64,000 nucleotides of DNA, from the NCBI GenBank assembly GCA_964432415.1, contig CAYSNW010000003.1, forward strand, positions 62,001 to 126,000. The letters are read 5' to 3'. The translations under genes were made by a program, and so were the position numbers. Below are positions 8,962-17,181 of this stretch, piece by piece; within the stretch, counting starts at the first letter, position 1, and every line of letters begins with the position of its first letter. Source of the stretch: JAFECT01 sp964432415 (GTDB taxonomy: Bacteria > Pseudomonadota > Alphaproteobacteria > Caulobacterales > Caulobacteraceae). The notes beneath the pieces are model-generated. The model ran no database searches, had not been told where the DNA came from, and was given only the letters and a program-made list of their open reading frames with translations.

Positions 8962-9513
8962 ATGCCGGACCTGATTTTTCGCGAGGTGGACGAAAGCCGC
9001 TGGGACGATTTCGAGTCCCTGTTTGCGGGTCGCGGGGGCCCGAAATCCTGCTGGTGCATGGTGTGGCGAGCGACCGGCAGCGAGACCCGGCAAACACGGG
9101 GCGCCGAGCGCAAGGCCGCAATGGAATCACGGATTCGCGAGGGGGTTCCTGTCGGAATCCTGGGCTATCTCAAGGACGAGCCCGTCGCGTGGTGCTCCAT
9201 CGCCCCTCGCCCCACCTACCGGTCCCTCGGGGGCCCGGACGTCGCCGGTCAGGACCCCGACAGCGTCTGGTCGCTGGCCTGCTTTTTCACCCACCGCAAA
9301 CTTCGTGGCCAGGGCGTCATGGCGCAGTTGATAGACGCAGCCGTCGCGCATGCGCGCGCCAGGGGCGCCAGGGTCGTGGAGGCGTATCCGGTCCAGCCGG
9401 GGTCTCCCAGCTATCGCTTCATGGGCTACCTGCCGGCCTTCGAAGCGGCGGGCTTTCATCAGGTCGCCCTGGCCGGCGCGCGCCGGCATGTGATGCGCCT
9501 GGACCTTGTCTGA
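8962..9513 (+). CDS. GNAT-family N-acetyltransferase
   Basis: 183 residues. The N-terminal motif SCWCMVWR is typical of one GNAT subgroup. The acetyl-CoA-binding segment is LACFFTHRKLRGQGVMAQLID (the R-x-x-G-x-G/A loop appears as RKLRGQGV), followed by AAVAHARARGARVVEAYPV and a final GFHQVA strand. It transfers an acetyl group to an unknown amine. It starts 27 bases after the monooxygenase stop on the same strand and may be co-transcribed. No target can be inferred. Confidence 0.85.
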   Translation: MPDLIFREVDESRWDDFESLFAGRGGPKSCWCMVWRATGSETRQTRGAERKAAMESRIREGVPVGILGYLKDEPVAWCSIAPRPTYRSLGGPDVAGQDPDSVWSLACFFTHRKLRGQGVMAQLIDAAVAHARARGARVVEAYPVQPGSPSYRFMGYLPAFEAAGFHQVALAGARRHVMRLDLV

Positions 9514-9583
9514 CGGGCGTCATCAGAGAACGGTGTTTTAAACAAACCCCGCCACCCTCCTCCACCAAACGGGGGAGCCGCCC

Positions 9584-10156
9584 ATGCGCCGTCATCTTGC
9601 CGCCCTGGCCCTGACCGCCGCGCTCGGCGCCTGCAGCCAGCCCGAGGCCCTGCCCAAGGGAGTCTACAAGATCGGCCTGACCGAGGCCTATCAGCGCCTA
9701 CTCGGCTCCGACCTTCCCGACTTCGCTTTCGCGCGCCAGTGCGGGATCCTGATCCATATCCAGCCCGAGGGCGTCGAGGGCCGCTTCGTCACCTGGCGGG
9801 TGATGAGCAGCGGCGAGGAGCAGCTGAACTTCACCGCCACCCTGACGCCGGTGGCTGCGGACCAGACCAAAGTCGACGTGTCCGTCTCGCCGGGCGAGAA
9901 CGGCCACGAGGCCTACGACGGAAGCCAGTTCTATTCGCGGCCTGCGCTTGGCGCGCCGGTGCGGCCGGCGGTCGAGGAGGCGGTGGCGGCCCTGATGGAA
10001 GGACGCAAGTTCGATATCCAGCGGGTCGGGCCGCCGAAGGACACGGTCTGTCTGGTGCAGCGGGGCGGGCTGGAATCGGGGGTGCATTTCGGCATCCACG
10101 ACAAGCCGGGCATGGATTCGGACGAGACCGCCCGGGCGCGCCGGGGAGGTTTCTGA
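9584..10156 (+). CDS. Putative lipoprotein, paralogue of the next gene
   Basis: 190 residues. The start MRRHLAALALTAALGAC carries a lipobox (LGAC, Cys about 17) for signal peptidase II. The mature part has no family I recognise. The middle segment TWRVMSSGEEQLNFTATLTP matches the pattern of the following protein (TWTLERGGAELMHYTANLTP), so the two are diverged tandem duplicates. The stop overlaps the next start (TGATG), implying translational coupling. Probably anchored in the inner or outer membrane facing the periplasm. Function unknown. Confidence 0.8.
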   Translation: MRRHLAALALTAALGACSQPEALPKGVYKIGLTEAYQRLLGSDLPDFAFARQCGILIHIQPEGVEGRFVTWRVMSSGEEQLNFTATLTPVAADQTKVDVSVSPGENGHEAYDGSQFYSRPALGAPVRPAVEEAVAALMEGRKFDIQRVGPPKDTVCLVQRGGLESGVHFGIHDKPGMDSDETARARRGGF

Positions 10157-10713
10157 TGAGGCGTGTTCTCTTCGCTCTCGCGGCCGCCGCCCTGCTGGCC
10201 GGATGTTCGTCCGGCACGGTCTACCCCCTGCCGGTGGCGGAGGCGCGCGCAACGCTCGAGGCCACCGCCCTGCCGCCGCTGGTGTTCGGGTCGGAGACGC
10301 CGGACTTCAAGGTGACCTCCAGCGCGACCCAGGTGACCTGGACCCTCGAGCGGGGCGGCGCGGAGCTGATGCACTACACCGCCAACCTCACACCCGACGG
10401 CGACCAGGCGACCCGGGTCAGGGTCGAACTGAAGGGCGCGACCGAGGGACCGTATGGCGACAGCGACAAGCGGCTGTCGGCCAATCCGACGATCAAGCAC
10501 ATGTACGAGGTGGCCGTGCAGGAGCGCATCGCCTCGGCGCTGGAACACCGCGACTTCGACCTGACCCGCGTCTATCCGGCCCTGACCGCCGCGACCGTGG
10601 CCAACATCCCGCGCCTCCAGAGCCAGGTGGACGAAGTGGCCGCCGCCAGCGCCGCGGCGGACCGGGCCAACATCGAAAAGGCCTACGCCGAGGAGGCGAA
10701 GGGCAGGCGCTGA
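10156..10713 (+). CDS. Putative lipoprotein, tandem paralogue
   Basis: 185 residues with a lipoprotein signal (LAAAALLAGC, Cys about 17). It shares with the preceding protein a TW-x(5)-G-x-E ... TA-x-LTP core followed by a D-x-T-x-V-x-V strand, suggesting a common beta-rich fold. The C-terminal third is Ala-rich and helical (VDEVAAASAAADRANIEKAY). Its start overlaps the previous stop codon. It is convergent with a metallopeptidase gene, with a repeat element filling the gap. Function unknown. Confidence 0.8.
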   Translation: MRRVLFALAAAALLAGCSSGTVYPLPVAEARATLEATALPPLVFGSETPDFKVTSSATQVTWTLERGGAELMHYTANLTPDGDQATRVRVELKGATEGPYGDSDKRLSANPTIKHMYEVAVQERIASALEHRDFDLTRVYPALTAATVANIPRLQSQVDEVAAASAAADRANIEKAYAEEAKGRR

Positions 10714-10722
10714 CGAGGCCCC

Positions 10723-10867
10723 CCTCGCCGCAGGCGAGAAGAAGATTTCACCACGAAGGCCACGAAGGGCACGAAGAGGTCGGTACGAAATCGTTGTTGT
10801 TCTTCTTCGTGAACTTCGTGGCCTTCGGGGTTGAAAAATTTCCTGAATTGCCTCTACGCGGCCGAAA
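10723..10867. repeat. Intergenic CACGAAGG-type repeat element, copy 1
   Basis: Starts with a small hairpin (CCTCGCCG-CAGGCGAG), then TTTCACCACGAAGG and further CACGAAGG-like units. The complementary arm (TTCTTCGTGAACTTCGTGG) sits about 60 bases on, and the element closes with TTCCTGAATTGCC and GCGGCC, 4 bases before the minus-strand stop at 10868. Ends and architecture match the copy at 14872-15055. It lies between convergent genes and could fold into a long stem acting as a two-way terminator. Confidence 0.75.
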
Positions 10868-12526
10868 TCACGGACGGATCATCGCCCTGACGCAGGCTGC
10901 TCGCGCGCGGCCTCCGGGCCGGAATTCCAGCTGCTGGAAGGTGACGCTCGCCTTGCCCAGGGGCCGGTAGCTCACGGTCATGCGTTTCCCGCCGCCCTCG
11001 TCGACCCGATAGGTCAGGGTCACGCGCGAGTCGTGGGTGGGGATCTCGTCGATCAGCAGCTTGTCGCCTTCGCGCAGGCCGGCCCTGTCGGCGGGACCGC
11101 CGGGCTCCAGCCCGGTCAGGCGGCCGTGGGCGCGCAGTGTGTCGCCGAAGTTGAAGCCGCGGTCGAACGCCGGTTGCGTCACCCGAGCCAGCCGCACGCA
11201 GGGGCCGAAGGCGCCGGGAGGCAGCTCAAGCGCCTCGCCCCGGTCCACCAGGCGGGCCAGGTCGCCCGCAAGGTCGGTGTGGGCCACGCGGCGCGCCAGG
11301 ACCGGGAACAGCTGGTCGGCGCTGCGGTGAAGGCCCGCGCGTTCGTCCTGGGTCGCCTGGGCCATCTGGGCGCGCAGCACCTCGTCCAGCCCGGCCCGGC
11401 CCTTTGTGGCGTGGCGGAACCGGCGGTCCCACAGCACCGCCAGCAGGCGGCCCCGGTCATAGGGCAGCTTGTTGACGTCGAAGTCGCGGGTGCGGTCGGC
11501 CAGGATGCGGCTGTTGGGCTCGGTCCGGACTGGCGAGGTCCCATACCGGGCGAGCGAGAGGTTCCAGTCGGCGACGAACTGCTCCGGGGTCCACTGACCC
11601 GACTCCAGCAGGATGCGGGCGGTGTAGGCCTCGGTGAAGCCCTCATTTAGCCAGGCCTCCAGGTTGCTGTCCTGCTCGGGGAAGCCGCCGATGGAGCGGG
11701 AGATCCAGCTGTGCAGATTCTCGTGGGCGATCACACGCAGCCAGACGTCCGGCGCAATGGCCGAACCCATGTCGAGCAGGTAGCCGCCGGTCAGTCCCCG
11801 GCCGCTGAAATCGCCGTCGTCTTTCAGCTGGACCATGCCGATGAAAATCGGCGACGGGGGCGAGCGCCAGAAGCGGCGCTCGGCGGAGGCGACCTTGCCG
11901 GCGCGCTCGAGCACCTGGTCGGCGGTGGCGGCGAGCGCCGTGGGATAGGCGACCGTGACGGGGGCGCCGTCGATGGTTCGGCTCAGCACCCGGTAGTCGC
12001 GGCCGCCAAGGAACAGGGCGTCGGCCAGTTTCGCGAGCGGCGTCGGGCCGGACAGGCTGGCGGCCGCGGTCCAGGGCGAGGGCGCGATCTCCACGATTGC
12101 GGCCCCCTGCCCTTCCGGAATGATCAGCAGGTCCTCGCCGCGCAGGGCGAACCAGGCGGCGTTGAGGACCGGATCCTGGCCGCCGGCGGTGAGCGTCTCG
12201 GCGGGATCGGCGGCGAGGGCCCAGCCCAGGCGCAAGGTGGGCGCGGTCATCCGCAGGCGCAGGCTGTGGCCATCGGCCGGGCGGTCCAGGGTGTCGGCGC
12301 CGGAGATCTCGAGCCCGTCCTTGCCCGCCAGCCGCTCGGGCAGGGTCAGGGTGACGACGGCGCCAGGGGTTTCGCGGGCCTGCAGTTCGACGTCGAGACG
12401 CAGGAGCCGCCCGCCCGCGACGACGGGGGTGATCCGGTACGATACGTCCGCGGGCGCGGCGCCCGCCGAGGCGCCGGCCAGAAGCGTCATCACCGCGGCG
12501 AGGCGCAGAAGGCAGAATCTGAACAT
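10868..12526 (-). CDS. Secreted M1/M61-like metallopeptidase with PDZ domain
   Basis: 552 residues from the ATG at 12526, which opens a Sec signal (MFRFCLLRLAAVMTLLAGASAG). The zinc motif HENLH is at about residues 268-272, with the downstream glutamate in NEGFTEAY, the gluzincin arrangement. The C-terminus holds a PDZ-like domain (GLEPGGPADRAGLREGDKLL). This is the M61/M1 aminopeptidase-like group of the Caulobacterales and Sphingomonadales, probably periplasmic or secreted. A PDZ domain suggests recognition of peptide C-termini. It is one of five secreted peptidases within 17 kb. The 3' end directly abuts a repeat element. Exact specificity unknown. Confidence 0.85.
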   Translation of the reverse strand: MFRFCLLRLAAVMTLLAGASAGAAPADVSYRITPVVAGGRLLRLDVELQARETPGAVVTLTLPERLAGKDGLEISGADTLDRPADGHSLRLRMTAPTLRLGWALAADPAETLTAGGQDPVLNAAWFALRGEDLLIIPEGQGAAIVEIAPSPWTAAASLSGPTPLAKLADALFLGGRDYRVLSRTIDGAPVTVAYPTALAATADQVLERAGKVASAERRFWRSPPSPIFIGMVQLKDDGDFSGRGLTGGYLLDMGSAIAPDVWLRVIAHENLHSWISRSIGGFPEQDSNLEAWLNEGFTEAYTARILLESGQWTPEQFVADWNLSLARYGTSPVRTEPNSRILADRTRDFDVNKLPYDRGRLLAVLWDRRFRHATKGRAGLDEVLRAQMAQATQDERAGLHRSADQLFPVLARRVAHTDLAGDLARLVDRGEALELPPGAFGPCVRLARVTQPAFDRGFNFGDTLRAHGRLTGLEPGGPADRAGLREGDKLLIDEIPTHDSRVTLTYRVDEGGGKRMTVSYRPLGKASVTFQQLEFRPGGRARAACVRAMIRP

Positions 12527-12605
12527 GGCCGACCATAGGGCGGACGGCGCCGGCACGCCCGCGCAAGATTTGCTTCCGCCCCCCGATTGCCGCTAGCTCG
12601 GGGCG

Positions 12606-13658
12606 ATGACCGCCCTCAGCACCCTCGACCGCGCCGACGCGCAGAGCCTCGCCGGCTTCGACGCGATCATCGATGTGCGCAGCCCCGGTGAGTTCGCCGA
12701 GGATCACATCCCCGGAGCCGTCAACCTGCCGGTGCTGGACGACGAGGAGCGGGCGCGGGTCGGGACGCTCTACGTCCAGCAGTCCAAGTTCGAGGCCCGG
12801 CGCGTCGGCGCGGCCCTGGTGGCGGCCAATGTCGCGCGCCACCTGCAGACGGCCCTGGCCGACCGGGACGGGTCATTCCGGCCCCTGCTCTACTGCTGGC
12901 GCGGCGGCCTGCGCTCCCACGCCATGGCGGTGATCCTGGCCGAGGTCGGCTGGCGCACCACGGTGCTGAAGGGCGGCTACAAGACCTATCGGGCGGGGGT
13001 GCAGGCGCGGCTGTACGAGCAGCCCCTGCCCCATCGCCTGGTCCTGATCGACGGCCACACCGGATCGGCCAAGACCGAGATCCTTGGGCGGCTCAAGGCG
13101 CGCGGGGTCCAGACACTCGACCTGGAGGGCCTGGCCCATCACCGCGGTTCCCTCTTCGGCGGGTTCGCCGACCGGCCGCAGCCGCCGCAGAAGCTGTTCG
13201 AGACGCAGCTGCTCGAGGCGCTGGACGCGCTCGATCCCGCCCGGCCGGTGGCGGTGGAGGCGGAGTCCAGCAAGATCGGCGAACGCATGACCCCGCCCTC
13301 GCTCTGGGCCCTGATGCGCGCGGCGCCGCGCATCGAGATTCGCGCGCCGGCCGAGGCGCGCGCCCGCTATCTGGTCACCGCCTACGCCGACATCGTTCAG
13401 GACCGCTTCACTCTGGACGACGCGCTCGCGCGCCTGCCGTTCCGGGCCGGGAAGAAGCGGCTGGCGGAATGGCGCGCCATGGCCGAGGCCGGGGATTTCG
13501 AGACCCTGGCGCTGGAGCTGATGGCGACCCACTACGACCCGGCCTACGACCGCTCGAGCCGCAAGGACACGCGCCGCATGATCGGCGCCGTGGAGGTGGA
13601 GGCGCTGGATACTGCCGGCCAGGAACGGGCGGCGCAGGCCATTGCGCGCCTGATCTGA
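12606..13658 (+). CDS. mnmH: tRNA 2-selenouridine/geranyl-2-thiouridine synthase
   Basis: 350 residues, the usual MnmH (SelU/YbbB) length. The N-terminal rhodanese domain contains IDVRSPGEFAEDHIPGA and the catalytic Cys in YCWRGG (about Cys97). The C-terminal P-loop domain contains GHTGSAKT near residues 150-157. MnmH replaces sulfur with selenium, through a geranylated intermediate, at U34 of tRNA-Lys, -Glu and -Gln. Selenation needs selenophosphate synthase (SelD), which is not in this window, so here the product could stop at the geranylated form. It is divergent from the upstream peptidase and convergent with the methyltransferase-like gene. High confidence. Confidence 0.95.
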   Translation: MTALSTLDRADAQSLAGFDAIIDVRSPGEFAEDHIPGAVNLPVLDDEERARVGTLYVQQSKFEARRVGAALVAANVARHLQTALADRDGSFRPLLYCWRGGLRSHAMAVILAEVGWRTTVLKGGYKTYRAGVQARLYEQPLPHRLVLIDGHTGSAKTEILGRLKARGVQTLDLEGLAHHRGSLFGGFADRPQPPQKLFETQLLEALDALDPARPVAVEAESSKIGERMTPPSLWALMRAAPRIEIRAPAEARARYLVTAYADIVQDRFTLDDALARLPFRAGKKRLAEWRAMAEAGDFETLALELMATHYDPAYDRSSRKDTRRMIGAVEVEALDTAGQERAAQAIARLI

Positions 13659-13691
13659 GGTGAAATCAGACGCACCTTCGCTGGTGCGAAC

Positions 13692-14456
13692 TCAGGCCTT
13701 CTTCGGGAACCAGGGGATGAACATCGACACCCGGCGCTTGTAGTCACGGTAGGTGTCGCCGAAGTGGGCGATCAGGTCGCGCTCCTCCAGCAGGGTGCCG
13801 ACAATGATGTAGCCGGTGGCGCCGGCGGCGAAATAGAGGTGGCCCAGCGTCATCTTCGGCGCTGCCCAGAAGGCGACCAGGAAGCCGAAATAGATCGGGT
13901 GGCGCACGACCTTGTAGAACAGGGGCGTCTGGAACTTCGCCGCCTCCGCGGGCTTGCCGGTGGCGTGGCCCACGACCTGGCTCAGGCCGAACAGATGGAA
14001 GTGACTGAGCAGGAAGGTGGCGATCAGCACGATCCCGAAACCGGCCAGCGAGGCCCAGAGCAGGACCTGGGCCAGGGTTCCATGGGTCTCCCACACCACC
14101 GAGGTCAGGGGCCGCCACTGCCAGTTCACCAGCAGCAGGGCCAGCGAGGCCAGCAGCACATAGGTCGAGCGCTCGATCGGCTCGGGGACGATTCTGGTCC
14201 AGACCTTCTTGAAACCGGGGCGGGCCATGACGCTGTGCTGGATGGCGAAGACGCCCAGCAGCAACGCGTCGATCAGCAGGGTCGGGATCAGGTCGCCCTG
14301 GACGCCGCTGTCGATGGTCTTGGTCACCGCGATCAAACCACCGAGGGACGAGGCCGGGATCGCGAAATTTTCAACGAAGGCGATGGACCAGAGAAAGGTA
14401 AGGAAGAAAATCGCGTAACAGATCAGACCGTAAACCGGCGCCAATACACGTCCCAT
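13692..14456 (-). CDS. mddA: Membrane methyltransferase, MddA/isoprenylcysteine methyltransferase-like
   Basis: 254 residues with about five to six membrane helices. The C-terminal signature VRHPIYFGFLVAFWAAPKMT, then EERDLIAHFGDTYRDY, is that of the NnrU/ICMT-like integral membrane methyltransferases. Length and the GHLYFAAGATGYIIVG segment best match MddA, which methylates methanethiol with SAM to give dimethyl sulfide. The alternative is an unassigned family member acting on another thiol. It is convergent with mnmH (33-base gap). The symbol is given on family resemblance and is less certain than the fold. Confidence 0.7.
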   Translation of the reverse strand: MGRVLAPVYGLICYAIFFLTFLWSIAFVENFAIPASSLGGLIAVTKTIDSGVQGDLIPTLLIDALLLGVFAIQHSVMARPGFKKVWTRIVPEPIERSTYVLLASLALLLVNWQWRPLTSVVWETHGTLAQVLLWASLAGFGIVLIATFLLSHFHLFGLSQVVGHATGKPAEAAKFQTPLFYKVVRHPIYFGFLVAFWAAPKMTLGHLYFAAGATGYIIVGTLLEERDLIAHFGDTYRDYKRRVSMFIPWFPKKA

Positions 14457-14588
14457 GACAGCCTCCCCGCCTCATGATGATTCGGGAACGCTAGAAGAGG
14501 ACTGCAAAACGAGTCAAATCCTCGTCGCGCCATTCAGTCTGGGAGAGAGGGCATGCAGGAGATGCTCGGCGGACCCAGCCCCCTCTCT

Positions 14589-14717
14589 TGTCATCCCACG
14601 GTCGGGCGTAGCCCGAGCCGGGAGGGACCCAAGCCCGGTCGAATCGACCCGCCCAAGCTGAGCCTGCACCGTCGTCTGGGTCCCCCGGATCGGCTTTCAG
14701 CCGACCGTCGGATGACA
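14589..14717. repeat. TCATCC...GGGACCC inverted-repeat element, copy 1
   Basis: Outer ends TGTCATCC and GGATGACA are inverted. Each ~40-base arm itself contains a small hairpin (GGGCGTAGCCC on the left, GGCTTTCAGCC on the right) and then a GGGACCC/GGGTCCC inner edge. The same plan appears in the copy at 29687-29833. The class resembles the small palindromic repeats common in alphaproteobacterial intergenic DNA. Confidence 0.75.
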
Positions 14718-14871
14718 GGGGTAAGGTGGGTCGCCGGATGTCGGGGAGGCTGACGGTTCCGGTCTCGGTAATGGCCGAGGACGGCGCCTCGACAAAGCAC
14801 TCCACCGTGCACGTCCGGGTCAGACTGAACGCGGCCGAGGCGGTCACGGTGGAGTAAGTCGGCTCAGGGCT

Positions 14872-15055
14872 CCTCGCCGTGAGGCGAGAAAGAGTTTTCA
14901 CCACCAAGGACACCAAGGACACCAAGGGGTCGGCGCGAGCTCACGATCTGTCCTTGATGTTCTTCTTGGTGTCCTTGGTACCTTGGTGTCCTTGGTGTCC
15001 TTGGTGTCCTTGGTGGTTCAATTCTTCCTGGAATACAGGCCGCTCCGCGGCCAGT
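14872..15055. repeat. Intergenic CACCAAGGA-type repeat element, copy 2
   Basis: Begins with CCTCGCCGTGAGGCGAG and TTTTCACCACCAAGG as in copy 1. It then has three CACCAAGGA units, a spacer, and a complementary array of TTGGTGTCC units (five, with one imperfect joint). It closes with TTCCTGGAAT and GGCCGCTCCGCGGCC just before the minus-strand stop at 15056. The internal 9-base unit differs from copy 1 (CACCAAGGA versus CACGAAGGC) while the ends are conserved, implying a structural rather than coding role. Confidence 0.78.
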
Positions 15056-16888
15056 TCAGGGGGCCGGCGCGGGCGTTGTCGCCCGCTTTAGGGCCAACTG
15101 CATGCCGTTGTCCTCGTTGGCCAGGGTCAGGGTCGGGCCGTCGAGCTCGAAGTGGAAGACGCCGCCCTCCGAGACCGCGAGCTGCTCGTTGTTGGCCTTG
15201 AACTCATACTCGCCCAGCTCCTGACCGGCGCGGGTGACCTTGAGCTGACCGTCGGGGCCGAGCTCGAAGCGGTCGCCGGCCTTCAGCTGCATCGGGTCGC
15301 TGCGCAGGCTGGCGCGGCCCTGGATCGAGGTCAGCTCCCAGGCGCCGTAGAGGCCGACGAAGCGGGCGTCTCTGGGCGCCTCCGAGCCATGGCCCGACAG
15401 GAAGGCTGTCTGCTCGGTCAGGCCGCGCAGCATCTCGCGCTCAGGCTTGAGCCGCGGATCGGGATTGCGATCCAGCCGGGCGGAAAGCTGGCGGAAGGTC
15501 TGGTAGGCGCCCTCGCGTTCGCTGGATGCGTGGAACTGGGTGGTCCCCTGCTTGAGCAGCAGGAACTCGTCCACCAGGGACTGGCCGAGCTTCAGGTTGG
15601 CGGAGGGGCGGCCATCCGGGGCGGCGACGGTCATGTGGTCCGACGCCGCCTTGCCGTCGAGCGCGGAGACATAGGTCAGGCCGACTTCCATCAGAGGCGA
15701 CCCGGCCGCCAGCGGCGTCTCGGGCAGGTAGGCCTGATCGGAGGTGCGGGCCAGGCCCACGAAGATGCCGCCGCCGGTGGTCGAGAAGAAGGCCGTGGGC
15801 ACGGTGACGGTCACGGTGTTCTCACCCTGGGCCCCCATCAGCTCGCCCGGCACACCGTAGACACCGGTGATGCGGTAGCCGGGGTGGGGCGTGAGCGTCA
15901 TCTTCACGTCCCAGGCGACCTCCGAGACCATGGTGTCGAGCTTGGCGGAGAACACGGACTTCACGTCCTTGTCGTCGCGCAGGAAGAACAGGTTGCCGCC
16001 GCGCACGCTGCCGATCCTGGTGGCGAGCGGCGCGTCGTACTGGACACCCACCCCGATGGTGGTCAGGCCGATGTGGCGTTTCGAGGCGTCCTCGGCCATG
16101 CCCATGAAGGTGTCGGCGTCGGTGGCGCCCACATTGGGCTGTTCGTCGGTGAACAACATCAGGCGGGTGACGCCCTTGAAGTTCGCGGCGCTGGCGAAGG
16201 CGGTGTCGTAGCCGACGCGCAGGCCCTCCTCCATGTTGGTCGAGCCGGCGATGGAGATGGCGTCGATGCTCTTGAGCACGGAGGCGCGATTGGCCGCGGT
16301 GATGCGGGTCGGCTCCAGGAAGACGTGGGAGCGGTCGCCGTAGAGCACGATGGAGATCTGGTCGTCGGGGCCGAGCTGGCCGACCACCTGCTTGAGGCTC
16401 TTGCGCACCATGTCCATGGGATGGCCGCTCATCGAGCCGGACTTATCCACCACCGCCACCAGGTTCAGGGGCTGGCGCTTCCAGGTCTTGGCGTCGATGT
16501 CGCTGGTGAAGCCCAGGCCCACGAACACCTTGTCGTCCGGGCGCAGCATCAGGTCGGCCTTCATGGCCTCGCCCGCCAGGCAGAAGGTGGCGCGGCAGGG
16601 CTGGTCGGTTCCGATCACCAGGTCGTAGTCGCCCATCAGGCCTTCGGGCGTCAGGGTGTCGGGCATGGGGACGCGCAGCGCGCCGGCCTCGCCGCGGAAG
16701 TGGTTGATGTCCTGGGCGCCGCCCTGGCGGATGCGCGAGCCGGTGACGACCACGTCCATCACCTCGGTGGGCGCGCTGGTTTTGTCCTTGTCCTTGTCGG
16801 GCGGCGGGGTCTGGGCTGAGGCGGGAAGCGATACGGAACAGACGGCGAGCGTGGAAAGCAACAGTCGGTTCAGGAAGCGCACGGCCAT
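15056..16888 (-). CDS. Secreted VWA-domain (YfbK-like) protein
   Basis: 610 residues from ATG 16888, preceded by AGAGGGGAC. A Sec signal (LLLSTLAVCSVSLPASAQ) is followed by VVVTGSRIRQGG, a segment like the N-terminus of caulobacterial TonB receptors. The VWA domain (about 140-310) has the MIDAS motif DKSGSMS at about residue 148 and a following Thr/Asp pair (STNMEEGL; LFTDEQPN). A C-terminal beta-rich region (about 530-600) has repeated short strands. VWA proteins of this type bind protein ligands through a divalent metal. The role is unknown. The gene ends directly at a repeat element. Confidence 0.88.
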   Translation of the reverse strand: MAVRFLNRLLLSTLAVCSVSLPASAQTPPPDKDKDKTSAPTEVMDVVVTGSRIRQGGAQDINHFRGEAGALRVPMPDTLTPEGLMGDYDLVIGTDQPCRATFCLAGEAMKADLMLRPDDKVFVGLGFTSDIDAKTWKRQPLNLVAVVDKSGSMSGHPMDMVRKSLKQVVGQLGPDDQISIVLYGDRSHVFLEPTRITAANRASVLKSIDAISIAGSTNMEEGLRVGYDTAFASAANFKGVTRLMLFTDEQPNVGATDADTFMGMAEDASKRHIGLTTIGVGVQYDAPLATRIGSVRGGNLFFLRDDKDVKSVFSAKLDTMVSEVAWDVKMTLTPHPGYRITGVYGVPGELMGAQGENTVTVTVPTAFFSTTGGGIFVGLARTSDQAYLPETPLAAGSPLMEVGLTYVSALDGKAASDHMTVAAPDGRPSANLKLGQSLVDEFLLLKQGTTQFHASSEREGAYQTFRQLSARLDRNPDPRLKPEREMLRGLTEQTAFLSGHGSEAPRDARFVGLYGAWELTSIQGRASLRSDPMQLKAGDRFELGPDGQLKVTRAGQELGEYEFKANNEQLAVSEGGVFHFELDGPTLTLANEDNGMQLALKRATTPAPAP

Positions 16889-17011
16889 TTCAAAGTCCCC
16901 TCTTCTGGCAAGCTTCACCAGCGAGGAGGGGCCCCGATTGTGTTCATGTAGCGTCAGGATACGGGCGCGAGCGAGACCAATAAGGGCCTGATCATGGCGC
17001 CTCACCGGTAA

Positions 17012-17169
17012 CCTTCTCCCCTTGCGGGAGAAGGTGGCCCGAAGGGCCGGATGAGGGGTTTCGCAACGGCTTGGGGTTTGCCGGCTCCAGCGGCCAATTG
17101 CCTTCGAGGGGCGGCGCGACCCCTCATCCGGCTGCTGCGCAGCCACCTTCTCCCGCAAGGGGAGAAGGG
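17012..17169. repeat. CCTTCTCCC/GGGAGAAGG inverted-repeat element, copy 1
   Basis: Left arm: CCTTCTCCCCTTGCGGGAG, AAGGTGGCCC, then GGATGAGGGG; right arm is its inverse: CCCCTCATCC, GCAGCCACC, then CTCCCGCAAGGGGAGAAGG. A central ~60-base spacer is not conserved. It lies between two minus-strand genes. Copies with diverged sequence are at 27766-27915 and 34595-34810. Confidence 0.8.
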
Positions 17170-17181
17170 TCCTGATTCCAT

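Larger units (their letters stand above)
14457..15055. other. 599-base gap filled largely by two repeat elements
   Basis: No convincing gene. It contains a TCATCC/GGGACCC inverted-repeat element (14589-14717) and a CACCAAGGA element (14872-15055). Between them (14718-14871) a minus-strand frame reads plausible beta-strand-like residues (ASAAFSLTRTCTVECFVEA) but has no start or partner and could be a decayed coding scrap. The mddA promoter must lie near 14457-14520. Confidence 0.5.

Noticed and set aside
14872..15055. CRISPR array from the tandem 9-base repeats
   Set aside because: Units are 9 bases without spacers, form two complementary arms, and no cas gene is nearby.
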